From assembly GCA_964621215.1 (NCBI GenBank), contig CAZULF010000033.1:1-20303 (forward strand): a stretch of DNA of 20,303 bases, written 5' to 3'. The position numbers and the translations under genes are program-made. Positions 6,823 to 15,744 of this stretch are shown in pieces (within the stretch, counting starts at the first letter, position 1; each line of letters begins with the position of its first letter). The stretch is from CAZULF01 sp964621215 (GTDB lineage Bacteria > Pseudomonadota > Gammaproteobacteria > UBA1113). The notes beneath the pieces are model-generated. The model was given only the letters and a program-made list of their open reading frames with translations. It searched no databases and was not told the DNA's origin.

Positions 6823-8628
6823 TTAAGGAGAAAAATCACTAGAGGAAGAACTAGAAACCGGTTCTGGAGGAAGCAATAATAATGGAACTTCGGTCAATGT
6901 TTGTTTTTCTCGGTCTTTCACAATGTCTTCTGAAGTAGCGAGCGCACTAAAGTCCTCTAGTAATAACAACAATCGTTGTTTATGCCGCGCATCGGCATAT
7001 TCATCCGCGTTCTCAATAATCACCATTTCTGTCGCTGACATTTGGTTAAGCTGACCAACTCGTCGCTGGTAGTTTCTAATAATGTCATAAATAATAATGG
7101 CGGAGGCATTTTCTGGTACATCAATAGAATTGAGCAGTTCATGTAAAATATTATTCTCGATAACGGCTTCAATTTTGTTAATAGTGTCTTGATATGCAAT
7201 AACTTCGGCAGGGAAGCTTTGTATCCCAATAATTTGTTTGCTGAAGATATCAGCAACAGCGTTCAATGTTACTTCATAAGTTTCGCCAAAGCTTTCACTA
7301 ATTCTTTTAACATAGCCTGATATTCCAGAAAGACTAGCAATTCTACGTTGTATGCGGGTTTTGTTTTCTATGGCTGTTTGATAACCATTAATAATTAAAT
7401 TGTGTTGTGCTACGTTTTCAATACAAGCAGCTAATTGTTGGATCTCAAATTCATTGCTATCAACTACTCTATATCCAGAAACTTCACTCAACTGTGTCAA
7501 TTTTTCATGAATAGGATGTAACAGTAGTAATAGCCGACTAGGGCGTGTCATGTGATATTCTAAACGTGCACGGTAATCAAGCAATTTATTACGTTTTTCG
7601 TCTGGGTTTTTTTGTAAACTGACAGCAGAGAAGAATCTACTCACTCCTTTCCTAATTTTACTGTCTATATTTTTAGGTGTTGCTAATGCCAATAAGGCCA
7701 GCACAGAACCAAGCAAACCAATAACTTGTGTTAAGTGATTGAATGCTTCAGCACATTTTTCATCGTTGAGTTCTAATTGCAAAAATCCTGCGATAGAAAT
7801 TGTTTCACGACTCAATGCAATTAATTCTTTATTAGTGAGTCTGAAAAAAGGTCTATCTAGTAACAAGCAAAAAACCATGAAGCGATCTAGATCAGTTTGA
7901 AACGCTGTCCGTCTTTCTTCAGGAATTGTATTTATTACCGAAATCAAATTATCTCGCAAATAGAAAACTTCTACGTCTGTAAAAGAAAAATTTGCCGCGG
8001 CTTCAACGTAGGTAATTAGCTCACCAAATCGATTTACTAATTCAGACAACTGGTGAAAATCGGGAAGAGTTTTTATGAGATTTTCTAAACCACCAATAGT
8101 CTCATTTTTTTCGATAGGATAATTTCTATAACTTCTTTCCCAATTAAAAGAATCCTCTTGCTTTCTTTCTGCAGCAGCCATAACTTTTGCAAATTTAAAT
8201 GACGCTTTTTTTTCTTCTCTAACAAATGTTTCCCGCGTACCTTGCTTAAAACGTGACAAATATTCTAGTGCTGCATTTTCTAATGTAGATGTCGATTGCG
8301 ATATAGAAAATTCCTTATGATTCTGACGAAACTCTAATAACAAGGGCTCAAAATATTGTCTGCGCTCGTTTTGTGCTTGTTCTATGCCATAAATTTCGGG
8401 TAAAGAAGTATCGATATTTAAAAACTCTTCAGTTTTTGTATAAAGTAGCTTCTCTAGTTCGATAAGTGCTAAAACAAATTGTTCTTCATTTGACGATAGG
8501 CTTTCACCCAAGCTGACTTTAGCTTTTAGTCTGAGCGTTATTTTTCGCGCTTTCAGCCATAAAATTAATGCATTTAACAAAGTATAATATGACTGTCCGG
8601 TTACTTGTTGGTTTGTTTCTGTTTGCAT
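6823..8628 (-). CDS. Unrecognised helical protein, third gene of the minus-strand operon (601 aa)
   Basis: The product is almost wholly alpha-helical and charged. There is one short hydrophobic stretch at about 300-316 (VIGLLGSVLALLALA) that is barely long enough to span a membrane. The C terminus is a Leu/Pro stretch followed by six serines and DFSP. Two copies of a motif L-S-x-(V/I)-S-G-Y occur at about 380-386 and 433-439, and a similar LSNVSGR occurs in the 230-aa protein at 15745-16437. GAGG (8637-8640) is eight bases before the ATG, supporting this start. The gap to the upstream gene is 13 bases, so translation is probably coupled. No family is recognised. A secreted effector or structural partner of the two upstream membrane-hairpin proteins is the inference from context. 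Confidence 0.82.
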   Translation of the reverse strand: MQTETNQQVTGQSYYTLLNALILWLKARKITLRLKAKVSLGESLSSNEEQFVLALIELEKLLYTKTEEFLNIDTSLPEIYGIEQAQNERRQYFEPLLLEFRQNHKEFSISQSTSTLENAALEYLSRFKQGTRETFVREEKKASFKFAKVMAAAERKQEDSFNWERSYRNYPIEKNETIGGLENLIKTLPDFHQLSELVNRFGELITYVEAAANFSFTDVEVFYLRDNLISVINTIPEERRTAFQTDLDRFMVFCLLLDRPFFRLTNKELIALSRETISIAGFLQLELNDEKCAEAFNHLTQVIGLLGSVLALLALATPKNIDSKIRKGVSRFFSAVSLQKNPDEKRNKLLDYRARLEYHMTRPSRLLLLLHPIHEKLTQLSEVSGYRVVDSNEFEIQQLAACIENVAQHNLIINGYQTAIENKTRIQRRIASLSGISGYVKRISESFGETYEVTLNAVADIFSKQIIGIQSFPAEVIAYQDTINKIEAVIENNILHELLNSIDVPENASAIIIYDIIRNYQRRVGQLNQMSATEMVIIENADEYADARHKQRLLLLLEDFSALATSEDIVKDREKQTLTEVPLLLLPPEPVSSSSSSDFSP

Positions 8629-8641
8629 TTGATTTACCTCA

Positions 8642-10525
8642 CTATGTTGGTTTTCTCTTACCTATCAAGGACTCTCGTTCATTTTCAAAGGAAGATGCTG
8701 TTGCTTGAAAAGAAGAAGATGATGATGAAGGGGATGGGGGAGAGGAAGAATAAAATCTATGTCGATTTAACGGGCTGCTTGACAACGCCGAAGCACGTGG
8801 TGGAGTTTGAGATAGGAGCCGTCCAAGTGCTATTCTTCCGTTAGTAGCAGCTTCGATATCATCAGCTGTTTGATCTAAACTAGACGATACACCGTGGTAT
8901 TCTTTTAATGCCTGTTGATGTGCACCCAGTAACTGTTGCAAGGTTGTTTCTTGTTCAGTTTTAGCGGCTTGTAATTGTTCTGGTGTGCGAGTATTTAATT
9001 CTGCGCGACGAATTTCTTTTGTTTTTTGTTGTGCTTGCAAAAAACGGTTTGCTTCTTGCTCCAAACGTCGCTTCTGTTGTAACAACGCTCTCTGACTTAC
9101 TTTTATACGTTTTTCATATTCTATCAACGTCTTCGCTTCATCATCTATTTCTGTTTCGATTTTTTTTTGTTTTGCTTTTTCAATTTGCATTTCTTTGTCC
9201 GCTTTTGCATGTGTACGTGCTATATCTCCGGACATTCTTATACTAGGAACCGCTACCATAGAAGCAGCTATAGCTAACCCCAAACCAGCACCTACAGCAA
9301 CGTCTATCGAAGCAGCCGCGATGGGTGCAGATGCGATAGCGGCAGTAACTGCCACGCCAAGGGGTGCACCAGCAGACATTAGACCTACCACCGGAGGAAC
9401 AAATACCAATGCAGCTGCCACAGCGGCTCCTGCCAATAAACCTACAGTCAGTCCTCCACATATCAATAATCCGGCTTTAACAGGATGATCTTCAGCCCAC
9501 GCCAATAATTTTTGACCTGATTCTATTGGATGAGTAATAAAATACCAAAGATCCTTGAGTGATTCAATTGGATGAAGAAGTGGCTTTAAAAAAGCAGTTG
9601 TGATTTGTGAGGCTTGACTAACGGCATCATTTAATTTCTGATTAATTTCATTGATAGATTGCTGGATTGCTGTAATCATTGTCTCTAAAGCTGTAGCATT
9701 AGCACGTCTATGTTCAGCAGCAATAGCATCGGCTATGGCATTATCTAAGCTAGCCTGAAACGCAGTATCGTTAAAAGTATAATCATAAAATTGTTTCCAG
9801 TCGTTTTGTAACTGACCTGCCGACTCTTGGTCAAAAGGCTCCAGACGTGAAATGATGAATTTCGCCTCCTTTTCTAAGTCTTCTAAATTGGATTGTTTGG
9901 GAGGAAAATGGGAACATTTTTGTTTTTTTAATAATAAACTAAGATATTGACGAAAATGTTCTGCTGCTGTTGTGATAAGTTTTGGTTGATTACGTTGTCC
10001 ATTTTGTTGCATTTTTTTAAGCTTATTTAATACTTGCGCGCATTCATTGATGCGTCCCATTTCTTCTCCACTAAATTCAAAGTTGCTTTTCCAGAGAGCT
10101 TCTATTTGTACAGGAATACTTTCGAGAATCCACGATAAGTCGGAATTACCCTTAGTTAGTGTATTTTCCCCAAAAAATTCTTTAAGTTCTAACAGTTCTA
10201 TTTCAATATAGTCTTTATTCCATCGAAACCAACTTAAAAATGACTCATATCCATCATCGCTTGCCACTATTTGTGAGAAACATTCTTGTACTGCGCTAAA
10301 AAAATGGTGGTACATTTTTATAGTTGCACTGTATTTCTTCTCTTTACTATATTTTTCCTTGGGTCCATTTTCATCTTTATAGGAAGAAGGTGGTGAAGAG
10401 GTGGATAAAAAAGAAGATGATGACAATGAATCAGTCTCATCGTCTTGAGACAATATTTCTTGCTTTAAATAAGTATAAAGATAATAGTTTTGAATAAAAA
10501 CCTGATTTTTTACTATGTTCGGCAT
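8642..10525 (-). CDS. Membrane-hairpin and coiled-coil protein, tandem paralogue of the next upstream gene (627 aa)
   Basis: A helical region (to about 325) carries a Ser-rich insert near 33-48 and the motif HFRQYLSLLLKKQK. An Ala/Gly-rich hydrophobic region follows at about 349-432, starting KAGLLICGGLTVGLLAG and long enough for two or three membrane passes. Then come GDIARTH, a charged coiled coil (about 440-545), and a Ser/Pro-rich tail ending SLIGKRKPT. It shares FLSWxxWNK, HFRxYxxLLLKKQKxSxFPP, LLxCGGxxxG and GDIxRxH with the gene at 10571-12268, plus patches of near-identical DNA, indicating tandem duplication. ATG 10525 is preferred to TTG 10549 because AAGGGG lies six bases before it. 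Proteins built of a membrane hairpin plus coiled coil recur among effectors of vacuolar pathogens (for example chlamydial Inc proteins). That comparison is by architecture only. Confidence 0.85.
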   Translation of the reverse strand: MPNIVKNQVFIQNYYLYTYLKQEILSQDDETDSLSSSSFLSTSSPPSSYKDENGPKEKYSKEKKYSATIKMYHHFFSAVQECFSQIVASDDGYESFLSWFRWNKDYIEIELLELKEFFGENTLTKGNSDLSWILESIPVQIEALWKSNFEFSGEEMGRINECAQVLNKLKKMQQNGQRNQPKLITTAAEHFRQYLSLLLKKQKCSHFPPKQSNLEDLEKEAKFIISRLEPFDQESAGQLQNDWKQFYDYTFNDTAFQASLDNAIADAIAAEHRRANATALETMITAIQQSINEINQKLNDAVSQASQITTAFLKPLLHPIESLKDLWYFITHPIESGQKLLAWAEDHPVKAGLLICGGLTVGLLAGAAVAAALVFVPPVVGLMSAGAPLGVAVTAAIASAPIAAASIDVAVGAGLGLAIAASMVAVPSIRMSGDIARTHAKADKEMQIEKAKQKKIETEIDDEAKTLIEYEKRIKVSQRALLQQKRRLEQEANRFLQAQQKTKEIRRAELNTRTPEQLQAAKTEQETTLQQLLGAHQQALKEYHGVSSSLDQTADDIEAATNGRIALGRLLSQTPPRASALSSSPLNRHRFYSSSPPSPSSSSSSFQATASSFENERESLIGKRKPT

Positions 10526-10531
10526 AAGCTT

Positions 10532-10537
10532 CCCCTT
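10532..10537 (-). promoter_or_regulatory. Ribosome binding site selecting ATG 10525
   Basis: AAGGGG on the minus strand lies six bases before ATG 10525-10523. The upstream in-frame TTG at 10549 has no such site, so the first eight residues sometimes assigned to this frame are leader sequence. Confidence 0.65.
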
Positions 10538-10570
10538 GTTACAATACAAAATAGATAAGCTATTTTTTTA

Positions 10571-12268
10571 TCATGGTCGTTTGATATTTGTCTCTACTCT
10601 TGCTTGATTTTCACCTGTATAAGAAGAAGGAGATGATGAGTAGGAAGAGGATGAATAGAAAGAGCCATAGCTACGTGGTGAACCCGACGGTACAGGAGAA
10701 CTGCCACTTCTCGATGAGCGTTTTCTCATTACTTCTATTGCACTTGCGAGTGTATTTGAATCAGCTCGGTGTTCTTCTAATTGCGCATCCAGTTTCGCAG
10801 TTTCTTCATTTAGCTCGCATTGCAAAGCTTCAAACTCAGTTAGTAGTTGGGTTTGGCTCAATTTGGCTGACTCCATTTCTTCCACACCAAGTTCTTTTTG
10901 AGGTTCCGACATTGTTTGCTGAATAGTTTCGGAGAAATGATTCATTTCCTCTTCCATTATTAATGTTAATGCGCGTATTTTATTTTCATTTTCTGCTATT
11001 ATGTTTTGCTTCTCAGAATCAATTTGTTCATGTATACGTGAGATATCACCAGATAGCCTTGTAGCAGGGATAACCACCATTGCGGTGGATGCAAGAGCAC
11101 CAGCAGCGGCTCCTATTGCAATGGCAGCAGGGAAGGTCACTGCTTGGGTTGCTGTTGCAATGGCTAGTCCTATGCTAATAGGTACTCCCGTTACTAGCAT
11201 TCCTGCAATCGGAGGAATTAATATCATGGCTCCTGTTAACACGCCTCCAATCAAACTGCCTATAGCAACTCCACCGCACACCAACAATGCTGTTTTAAAT
11301 GGATTTGCGTATACCCAGTCCCAGAGTTTTGCTAATGATTCTTTTGGGTTATCCCAAAAGTATTTAAAATCTTTTTTAGATTCTTCAGGTTCAAACACGG
11401 GTCTTAATAATGCACGAGTAAGTTGACTTGCGTCAGTAATCATTTGCTGCAATTTTTCCTCAATCCGTTGTACAGACTCTCTAAGCAATAAAATTAGCCG
11501 CTCAAGCATGGAGCCTTGGAGCTGGCTATGCTTGGCTTGGATAGCATCTGCGACTGCTTGATCTAATGCGCGGCAATGGTCATCATATGACATAGTATAA
11601 TTAAGAAAAAATTCCCATTCAGCGTTCAATTCCCTCGCAGATTTTTGTTCGTAATTACCTAATATTGCAATAATGAAATTTGCATCTTCTGTCAATGTTG
11701 TAATGTCCAAATTATTAGGTGGGAAGTTTGATACTTTTTGTTTTTTTAATAATAAATTAATATAATTGCGAAAATGTGATGCTGTTGTAGTAATTACAGT
11801 TACTTTTCTCTTATTCCTGCTGCTTAAGATTCTTCGGAGCGTATCTAGGTTATGTTTATAATCGTTAATAAGTGCAGATTCAACACTAGAAAAAGTTAAA
11901 TAAGTTGTAAATATCTGATGAAGTTTCGCTGCAATAGTACTTGCTTGTGGGAAATTTTCCTGACTTGTATCATTCGAAAAAATACGTTGGAAATCAGTTA
12001 GCTCCTCTAGTTTGGTTTCAATTCTTATTTTATTCCAATGGAGCCAACTTAAAAACTCATCGGCGTCTTTTCCATGATTTTCAATTTGCGTAAAACATTC
12101 TTGAATAACCTTGAAAAAATGAACAAACATCTTTTTTTGAAGAGAAATTTTATCCTCTGAGTTAAGACGCTGTTCTATAGGTAATGTGTCCTGCCGTTGC
12201 AACAAGCCTATGCAATGAATGTAATAGTAATAATCCGCAATAAAAAGCTCATTATCTATTATGGCCAT
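10571..12268 (-). CDS. Membrane-hairpin and coiled-coil protein, first gene of the operon (565 aa)
   Basis: The domain order is the same as in the next gene. A helical region (1-300) contains FLSWLHWNK and HFRNYINLLLKKQK. A hydrophobic Ala/Gly/Ile-rich segment (about 323-402) begins FKTALLVCGGVAIGSLIGG. It is followed by RLSGDISRIH, a coiled coil (about 410-510) and a Ser/Tyr/Pro-rich low-complexity tail ending NIKRP. No N-terminal signal peptide is present, so export would need an internal or C-terminal signal. The start MAIIDNELF at 12268 is chosen because GGAGG lies five bases before it; the ATG at 12280 is itself part of the ATGGAGG sequence. A 45-base gap separates it from the following gene. 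Family and function are not recognised. Insertion in a host or bacterial membrane is the visible property. Confidence 0.85.
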   Translation of the reverse strand: MAIIDNELFIADYYYYIHCIGLLQRQDTLPIEQRLNSEDKISLQKKMFVHFFKVIQECFTQIENHGKDADEFLSWLHWNKIRIETKLEELTDFQRIFSNDTSQENFPQASTIAAKLHQIFTTYLTFSSVESALINDYKHNLDTLRRILSSRNKRKVTVITTTASHFRNYINLLLKKQKVSNFPPNNLDITTLTEDANFIIAILGNYEQKSARELNAEWEFFLNYTMSYDDHCRALDQAVADAIQAKHSQLQGSMLERLILLLRESVQRIEEKLQQMITDASQLTRALLRPVFEPEESKKDFKYFWDNPKESLAKLWDWVYANPFKTALLVCGGVAIGSLIGGVLTGAMILIPPIAGMLVTGVPISIGLAIATATQAVTFPAAIAIGAAAGALASTAMVVIPATRLSGDISRIHEQIDSEKQNIIAENENKIRALTLIMEEEMNHFSETIQQTMSEPQKELGVEEMESAKLSQTQLLTEFEALQCELNEETAKLDAQLEEHRADSNTLASAIEVMRKRSSRSGSSPVPSGSPRSYGSFYSSSSYSSSPSSYTGENQARVETNIKRP

Positions 12269-12273
12269 ACTTA

Positions 12274-12278
12274 CCTCC
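12274..12278 (-). promoter_or_regulatory. Ribosome binding site selecting ATG 12268
   Basis: A consensus GGAGG on the minus strand is spaced five bases from ATG 12268-12266. It overlaps the upstream ATG at 12280, which is therefore unlikely to be the start. Confidence 0.7.
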
Positions 12279-12455
12279 ATACATATTTTTAATATAATGG
12301 AATTTAAAATACTTATATCTTCTTAAGGATTGATAACTGCTGAAATAGACATACATCTTAAGAAATAATCGACCATCTCCTTTTTGATAGTGGCAAATCA
12401 CGAAAAGATTTTTATTATTACAGCAGATATGACTAGCTAAAAAATTTAGTAATTA

Positions 12456-12485
12456 ATATTAGCAAGTTATAAACTAGATTGTCAA
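12456..12485 (-). promoter_or_regulatory. Sigma-70 promoter for the 12268-6823 operon
   Basis: On the minus strand a consensus TTGACA (12485-12480) is followed at 18 bases by TAATAT (12461-12456). Transcription would start near 12449, giving a leader of about 180 bases. The -35 lies within a perfect odd palindrome TGTCAATTTGACA (12480-12492), which could be an operator or may simply reflect two back-to-back TTGACA sequences. The remainder of the gap 12281-12585 has no gene; it contains two CTTAAG sites (12322-12327, 12357-12362) and no convincing terminator for sdaA. Confidence 0.55.
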
Positions 12486-12585
12486 TTTGACAGCATGATA
12501 TGTTTTTGAAAATTTAAAATTAATTATTATATATCTATGTTGATTTTCGAGATACGGATAATGGGCAACAGATTTCTCATATAAA

Positions 12586-13965
12586 TTAACACTCCGGCTT
12601 ATTGACCGCTAAGCCGCCTTGTGAGGTTTCTTTATAGATGGTATTCATGTCTTTGCCAGTTTGTAGCATGGTGGCAATGACAGAGTCGAGGGATACTTTG
12701 TGTTGACCATCTTCCATCAAGGCTAAACGTGCGGTATTGACCGCTTGCACTGTGCCCATAGCGTTACGTTCGATGCAAGGGATTTGTACTAGACCACCAA
12801 TAGGATCACAAGTTAAACCTAAATGATGTTCCATGCCGATTTCTGCGGCATTTTCGATTTGCGCTAAAGTACCGCCTAAAACAGCAGTTAAAGCGCCTGC
12901 AGCCATTGAACAAGCCACACCGACTTCACCCTGGCATCCCACTTCAGCAGCGGAAATCGATGCGCCTTTCTTGTATAAAATGGCAATAGCGCCGGCAGTG
13001 AGTAAATAATCGATGACACCTTCATCAGTAGCGCCATCACAAAAATCTAAATAATATTTTAATACAGCAGGAATGATACCGGCCGCACCATTGGTAGGCG
13101 CAGTGACTACGCGTCCTCCTGCGGCATTTTCTTCATTCACTGCCATAGCATATAAATTTAAATGGTTCATTACATCAGCGTGATTTTCGGCTTTAGAGGG
13201 GTGTTGAGGTTGTAATTTTTTAAAAAGCTCGGGAGCGCGTCGTCGTACATTTAAGCCGCCAGGTAAGGTTCCAGCGTTATGACATCCACTTTCAATACAT
13301 TCCAGCATGATGCGAGCGATCTTCATTATGCGTTCACGTACTTCAGCTTCAGGATGTAATGCTTTTTCATTGGCCATCATTACATCACGAATGCGTAATT
13401 TATTTTTGTCACAATGCTCTAACAATTCTTTCGCTGAGTCGAAAGGATAAGGCACTGAAACTTCATTCTCTGATGTTTTGTCGCCATGGAAGTGGGCTTC
13501 TTCAACAATAAATCCACCACCAATCGAATAATAGACATCGGTTAATAACACATCCTGTGCTTTAGAATAAGCAGTGAAACGCATGCCATTAGAATGTAAT
13601 GGTAAAGTTTTCATATAATGAAATAAAAGATCTTTTTCAGCATGAAATGGAATTGCATGCTTCCCATCTAATTTAATTTGTTGTGTTTCCCTAATTTGAA
13701 GTGCGCGTGGACCAGCTTGTTCGGGAATAATATCTTGCGGTGTTTGACCTTCTAAACCATTGAGGATCGCAATATCGGTGCCGTGTCCTTTTCCGGTTAA
13801 TGCGAGAGAACCGTATAATTCAGTTTTTAATTCAGCAACGTTGGATAATAGATTTTTTGCTTTTAACTGTTCAATAAACGCTTTAGCGGCACGCATGGGT
13901 CCCACGGTGTGAGAGCTGGAGGGCCCGATTCCAATGGAAAAAAGATCAAACACACTGATAAACAT
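12586..13965 (-). CDS. sdaA: L-serine ammonia-lyase (L-serine dehydratase), Fe-S dependent, single chain
   Basis: The enzyme converts L-serine to pyruvate and ammonia (EC 4.3.1.17), a main carbon entry route in Legionellales that live on host amino acids. At 459 residues it has the usual single-chain length, with the beta domain first and the alpha domain after. GIGPSSSHTVGPMRAA lies at about 12-27, SGCHNAGTLPGG at about 226-237 and APTNGAAGIIPA at about 289-300. Cluster cysteines are C344 (EVGCQGE), C386 (TCDPIGG) and C397 (IPCIERN). The protein ends KPEC, so C459 is the C-terminal residue; in the L. pneumophila enzyme the terminal Cys inserts into the active site as the fourth iron ligand and is displaced by substrate. 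AAGGAAAA before the ATG serves as binding site. It lies 11 bases after ettA and is likely co-transcribed. Confidence 0.96.
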   Translation of the reverse strand: MFISVFDLFSIGIGPSSSHTVGPMRAAKAFIEQLKAKNLLSNVAELKTELYGSLALTGKGHGTDIAILNGLEGQTPQDIIPEQAGPRALQIRETQQIKLDGKHAIPFHAEKDLLFHYMKTLPLHSNGMRFTAYSKAQDVLLTDVYYSIGGGFIVEEAHFHGDKTSENEVSVPYPFDSAKELLEHCDKNKLRIRDVMMANEKALHPEAEVRERIMKIARIMLECIESGCHNAGTLPGGLNVRRRAPELFKKLQPQHPSKAENHADVMNHLNLYAMAVNEENAAGGRVVTAPTNGAAGIIPAVLKYYLDFCDGATDEGVIDYLLTAGAIAILYKKGASISAAEVGCQGEVGVACSMAAGALTAVLGGTLAQIENAAEIGMEHHLGLTCDPIGGLVQIPCIERNAMGTVQAVNTARLALMEDGQHKVSLDSVIATMLQTGKDMNTIYKETSQGGLAVNKPEC

Positions 13966-13976
13966 GGCTGTTTTCC

Positions 13977-15650
13977 TTACGATTCAATCCGTTTATATTT
14001 AATCCTATGTGGCTTCAGAGCTTCATCGCCTAGACGGCGCAGTCTATCTGCCTCATAATCCGAGAAATTACCTTCAAACCATTCTACCTTGCTATCGCCC
14101 TCAAAAGCTAGAATATGTGTGGCAATCCGATCTAAGAACCAACGATCATGGGAAATCACTACCGCACAGCCTGGGAAATTTAGGATAGCTTCTTCTAAGG
14201 CTCTTAAGGTTTCGACATCAAGATCGTTAGTCGGTTCATCGAGCAATAGCACATTGCCACCGCTTTTGAGCAGCTTGGCTAGATGCAATCGATTACGTTC
14301 ACCACCAGATAAATCTTTAACACGTTTTTGTTGATCCGAACTTTTGAAATTGAAATGACTTAAATAAGCGCGTGATGGAATTTGATAGGTATCAACCGTA
14401 ATTAAATCGAGACCATCAGAGATTTCTTCCCATACCGTTTTATCAGCGCTAAGAGCATCGCGTGATTGATCAACATAAGCCAGTTTCACCGAATCACCGA
14501 TGAGTAAATTACCGTTATCAGGTTGCTCGATTCCCATCAACATTTTGAATAAAGTAGTTTTACCAGCACCATTTGGACCGATGACACCAACAATGCCGCC
14601 TTTAGGTAAGTTAAATGATAAGTTATCAATTAACATGCGATCACCAAAGGATTTACTGATATTTTTTGCTTCGATCACTAAATCCCCTAAACGAGGTCCG
14701 GGTGGGATATAAATTTCTTGCGTTTCATTACGGCGTTGATATTCTTTTGAGCTTAACTCTTCAAAGCGGGCCAAGCGCGCTTTGCTTTTTGCATGTCGAC
14801 CTTTTGGATTAGTGCGAACCCATTCTAATTCAGTCTGTAAGGCTTTTTGACGAGCTGTTTCTTGACGTTCTTCTAATGCCAGACGTGCTTGTTTTTGATC
14901 GAGCCAGGAAGAGTAGTTACCTTCATAAGGAATACCATGACCACGATCTAATTCCAAAATCCATCCAGCGACGTTATCTAAAAAATAACGATCGTGAGTT
15001 ACTGCAATAACCGTGCCTTTAAATTCATGTAAAAAGCGCTCTAACCAGCCAACACTTTCTGCGTCTAAGTGGTTGGTAGGTTCATCTAACAACAACATAT
15101 CTGGGTTGGATAATAACAATTTACATAAGGCTACCCGACGACGTTCACCACCCGAAATTTTAGTGACATCGGCATCCCAAGCCGGTAAACGTAATGCATC
15201 GGCAGCAATTTCTAAACGACGCTCTAGATCCCAGCCATTAGCCGCTTCAATGGCATTTTGCAGGTTGCCTTGTTTTTCTAATAAGTCATTCATTTCATCA
15301 TCAGACATCGGTTCGGCAAAACGCATACTGATTTCATTGAACTCATGTAATTGCTGCATGAGAGCAGGGAAAGCATCTTCTACATTGCCGCGTACATCTT
15401 TTGCTGGATCCAAATGCGGTTCTTGTGGTAAGTAACCGATTTTGATTCCCGGTTGGGGCCGGGCTTCGCCTTCATAATTGTTGTCCAATCCGGCCATAAT
15501 TTTCAGCAGCGTGGATTTACCGGAACCATTCAAGCCCAATACCCCGATTTTAGCGCCAGGGAAAAAGGACAAGTAAATATCGCGCAAAATTTCACGTTTA
15601 GGTGGCACCACTTTGCCAACCTTATTCATAGTAAAAACATATTCAGCCAT
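13977..15650 (-). CDS. ettA: Energy-dependent translational throttle protein EttA (ABC-F ATPase)
   Basis: This is a cytoplasmic ABC-F ATPase that binds the ribosomal E site and gates the first peptide bond according to the ATP/ADP ratio. The 557-residue protein has two ABC domains and no membrane part. The first has Walker A GLNGSGKST (39-47), signature ISGGE (165-169) and Walker B LLLDEPTNHLD with E190. The second has Walker A GPNGAGKTT (358-366), signature LSGGE (447-451) and LLLDEPTNDLD with E472. The arm insertion (about 95-140) and the tRNA-interaction linker (about 242-320, Lys/Arg/Glu-rich) are both present. Length and the start MAEYVFTMNKVGKVVPPKRE match E. coli EttA rather than Uup, YheS or YbiT. 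GAGG lies six bases before the ATG. The 94-base gap upstream holds only weak promoter matches. Confidence 0.96.
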   Translation of the reverse strand: MAEYVFTMNKVGKVVPPKREILRDIYLSFFPGAKIGVLGLNGSGKSTLLKIMAGLDNNYEGEARPQPGIKIGYLPQEPHLDPAKDVRGNVEDAFPALMQQLHEFNEISMRFAEPMSDDEMNDLLEKQGNLQNAIEAANGWDLERRLEIAADALRLPAWDADVTKISGGERRRVALCKLLLSNPDMLLLDEPTNHLDAESVGWLERFLHEFKGTVIAVTHDRYFLDNVAGWILELDRGHGIPYEGNYSSWLDQKQARLALEERQETARQKALQTELEWVRTNPKGRHAKSKARLARFEELSSKEYQRRNETQEIYIPPGPRLGDLVIEAKNISKSFGDRMLIDNLSFNLPKGGIVGVIGPNGAGKTTLFKMLMGIEQPDNGNLLIGDSVKLAYVDQSRDALSADKTVWEEISDGLDLITVDTYQIPSRAYLSHFNFKSSDQQKRVKDLSGGERNRLHLAKLLKSGGNVLLLDEPTNDLDVETLRALEEAILNFPGCAVVISHDRWFLDRIATHILAFEGDSKVEWFEGNFSDYEADRLRRLGDEALKPHRIKYKRIES

Positions 15651-15744
15651 GGGAGTCCTCTAAGGGTTGATTTTAGTTGCCTAAAGTTAGAGCAAAATGC
15701 AGTAAAAAGCAATAGCAAGCCCCTACAATTGACGAAGCTGCTCT

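Noticed and set aside
9195..9488. Plus-strand Ala/Pro-rich frame, and a similar one at 11001-11426
   Set aside because: Both are antisense shadows of the Ala/Gly-rich membrane segments of the two paralogous minus-strand genes.
12322..12362. Two CTTAAG sites as a PmrA box
   Set aside because: They are 35 bases apart, not 11, and downstream of a better promoter; each is only a palindromic hexamer.
15013..15435. 140-codon plus-strand frame, and smaller ones at 14089 and 14500
   Set aside because: Antisense to the well-supported ettA gene with no independent support.
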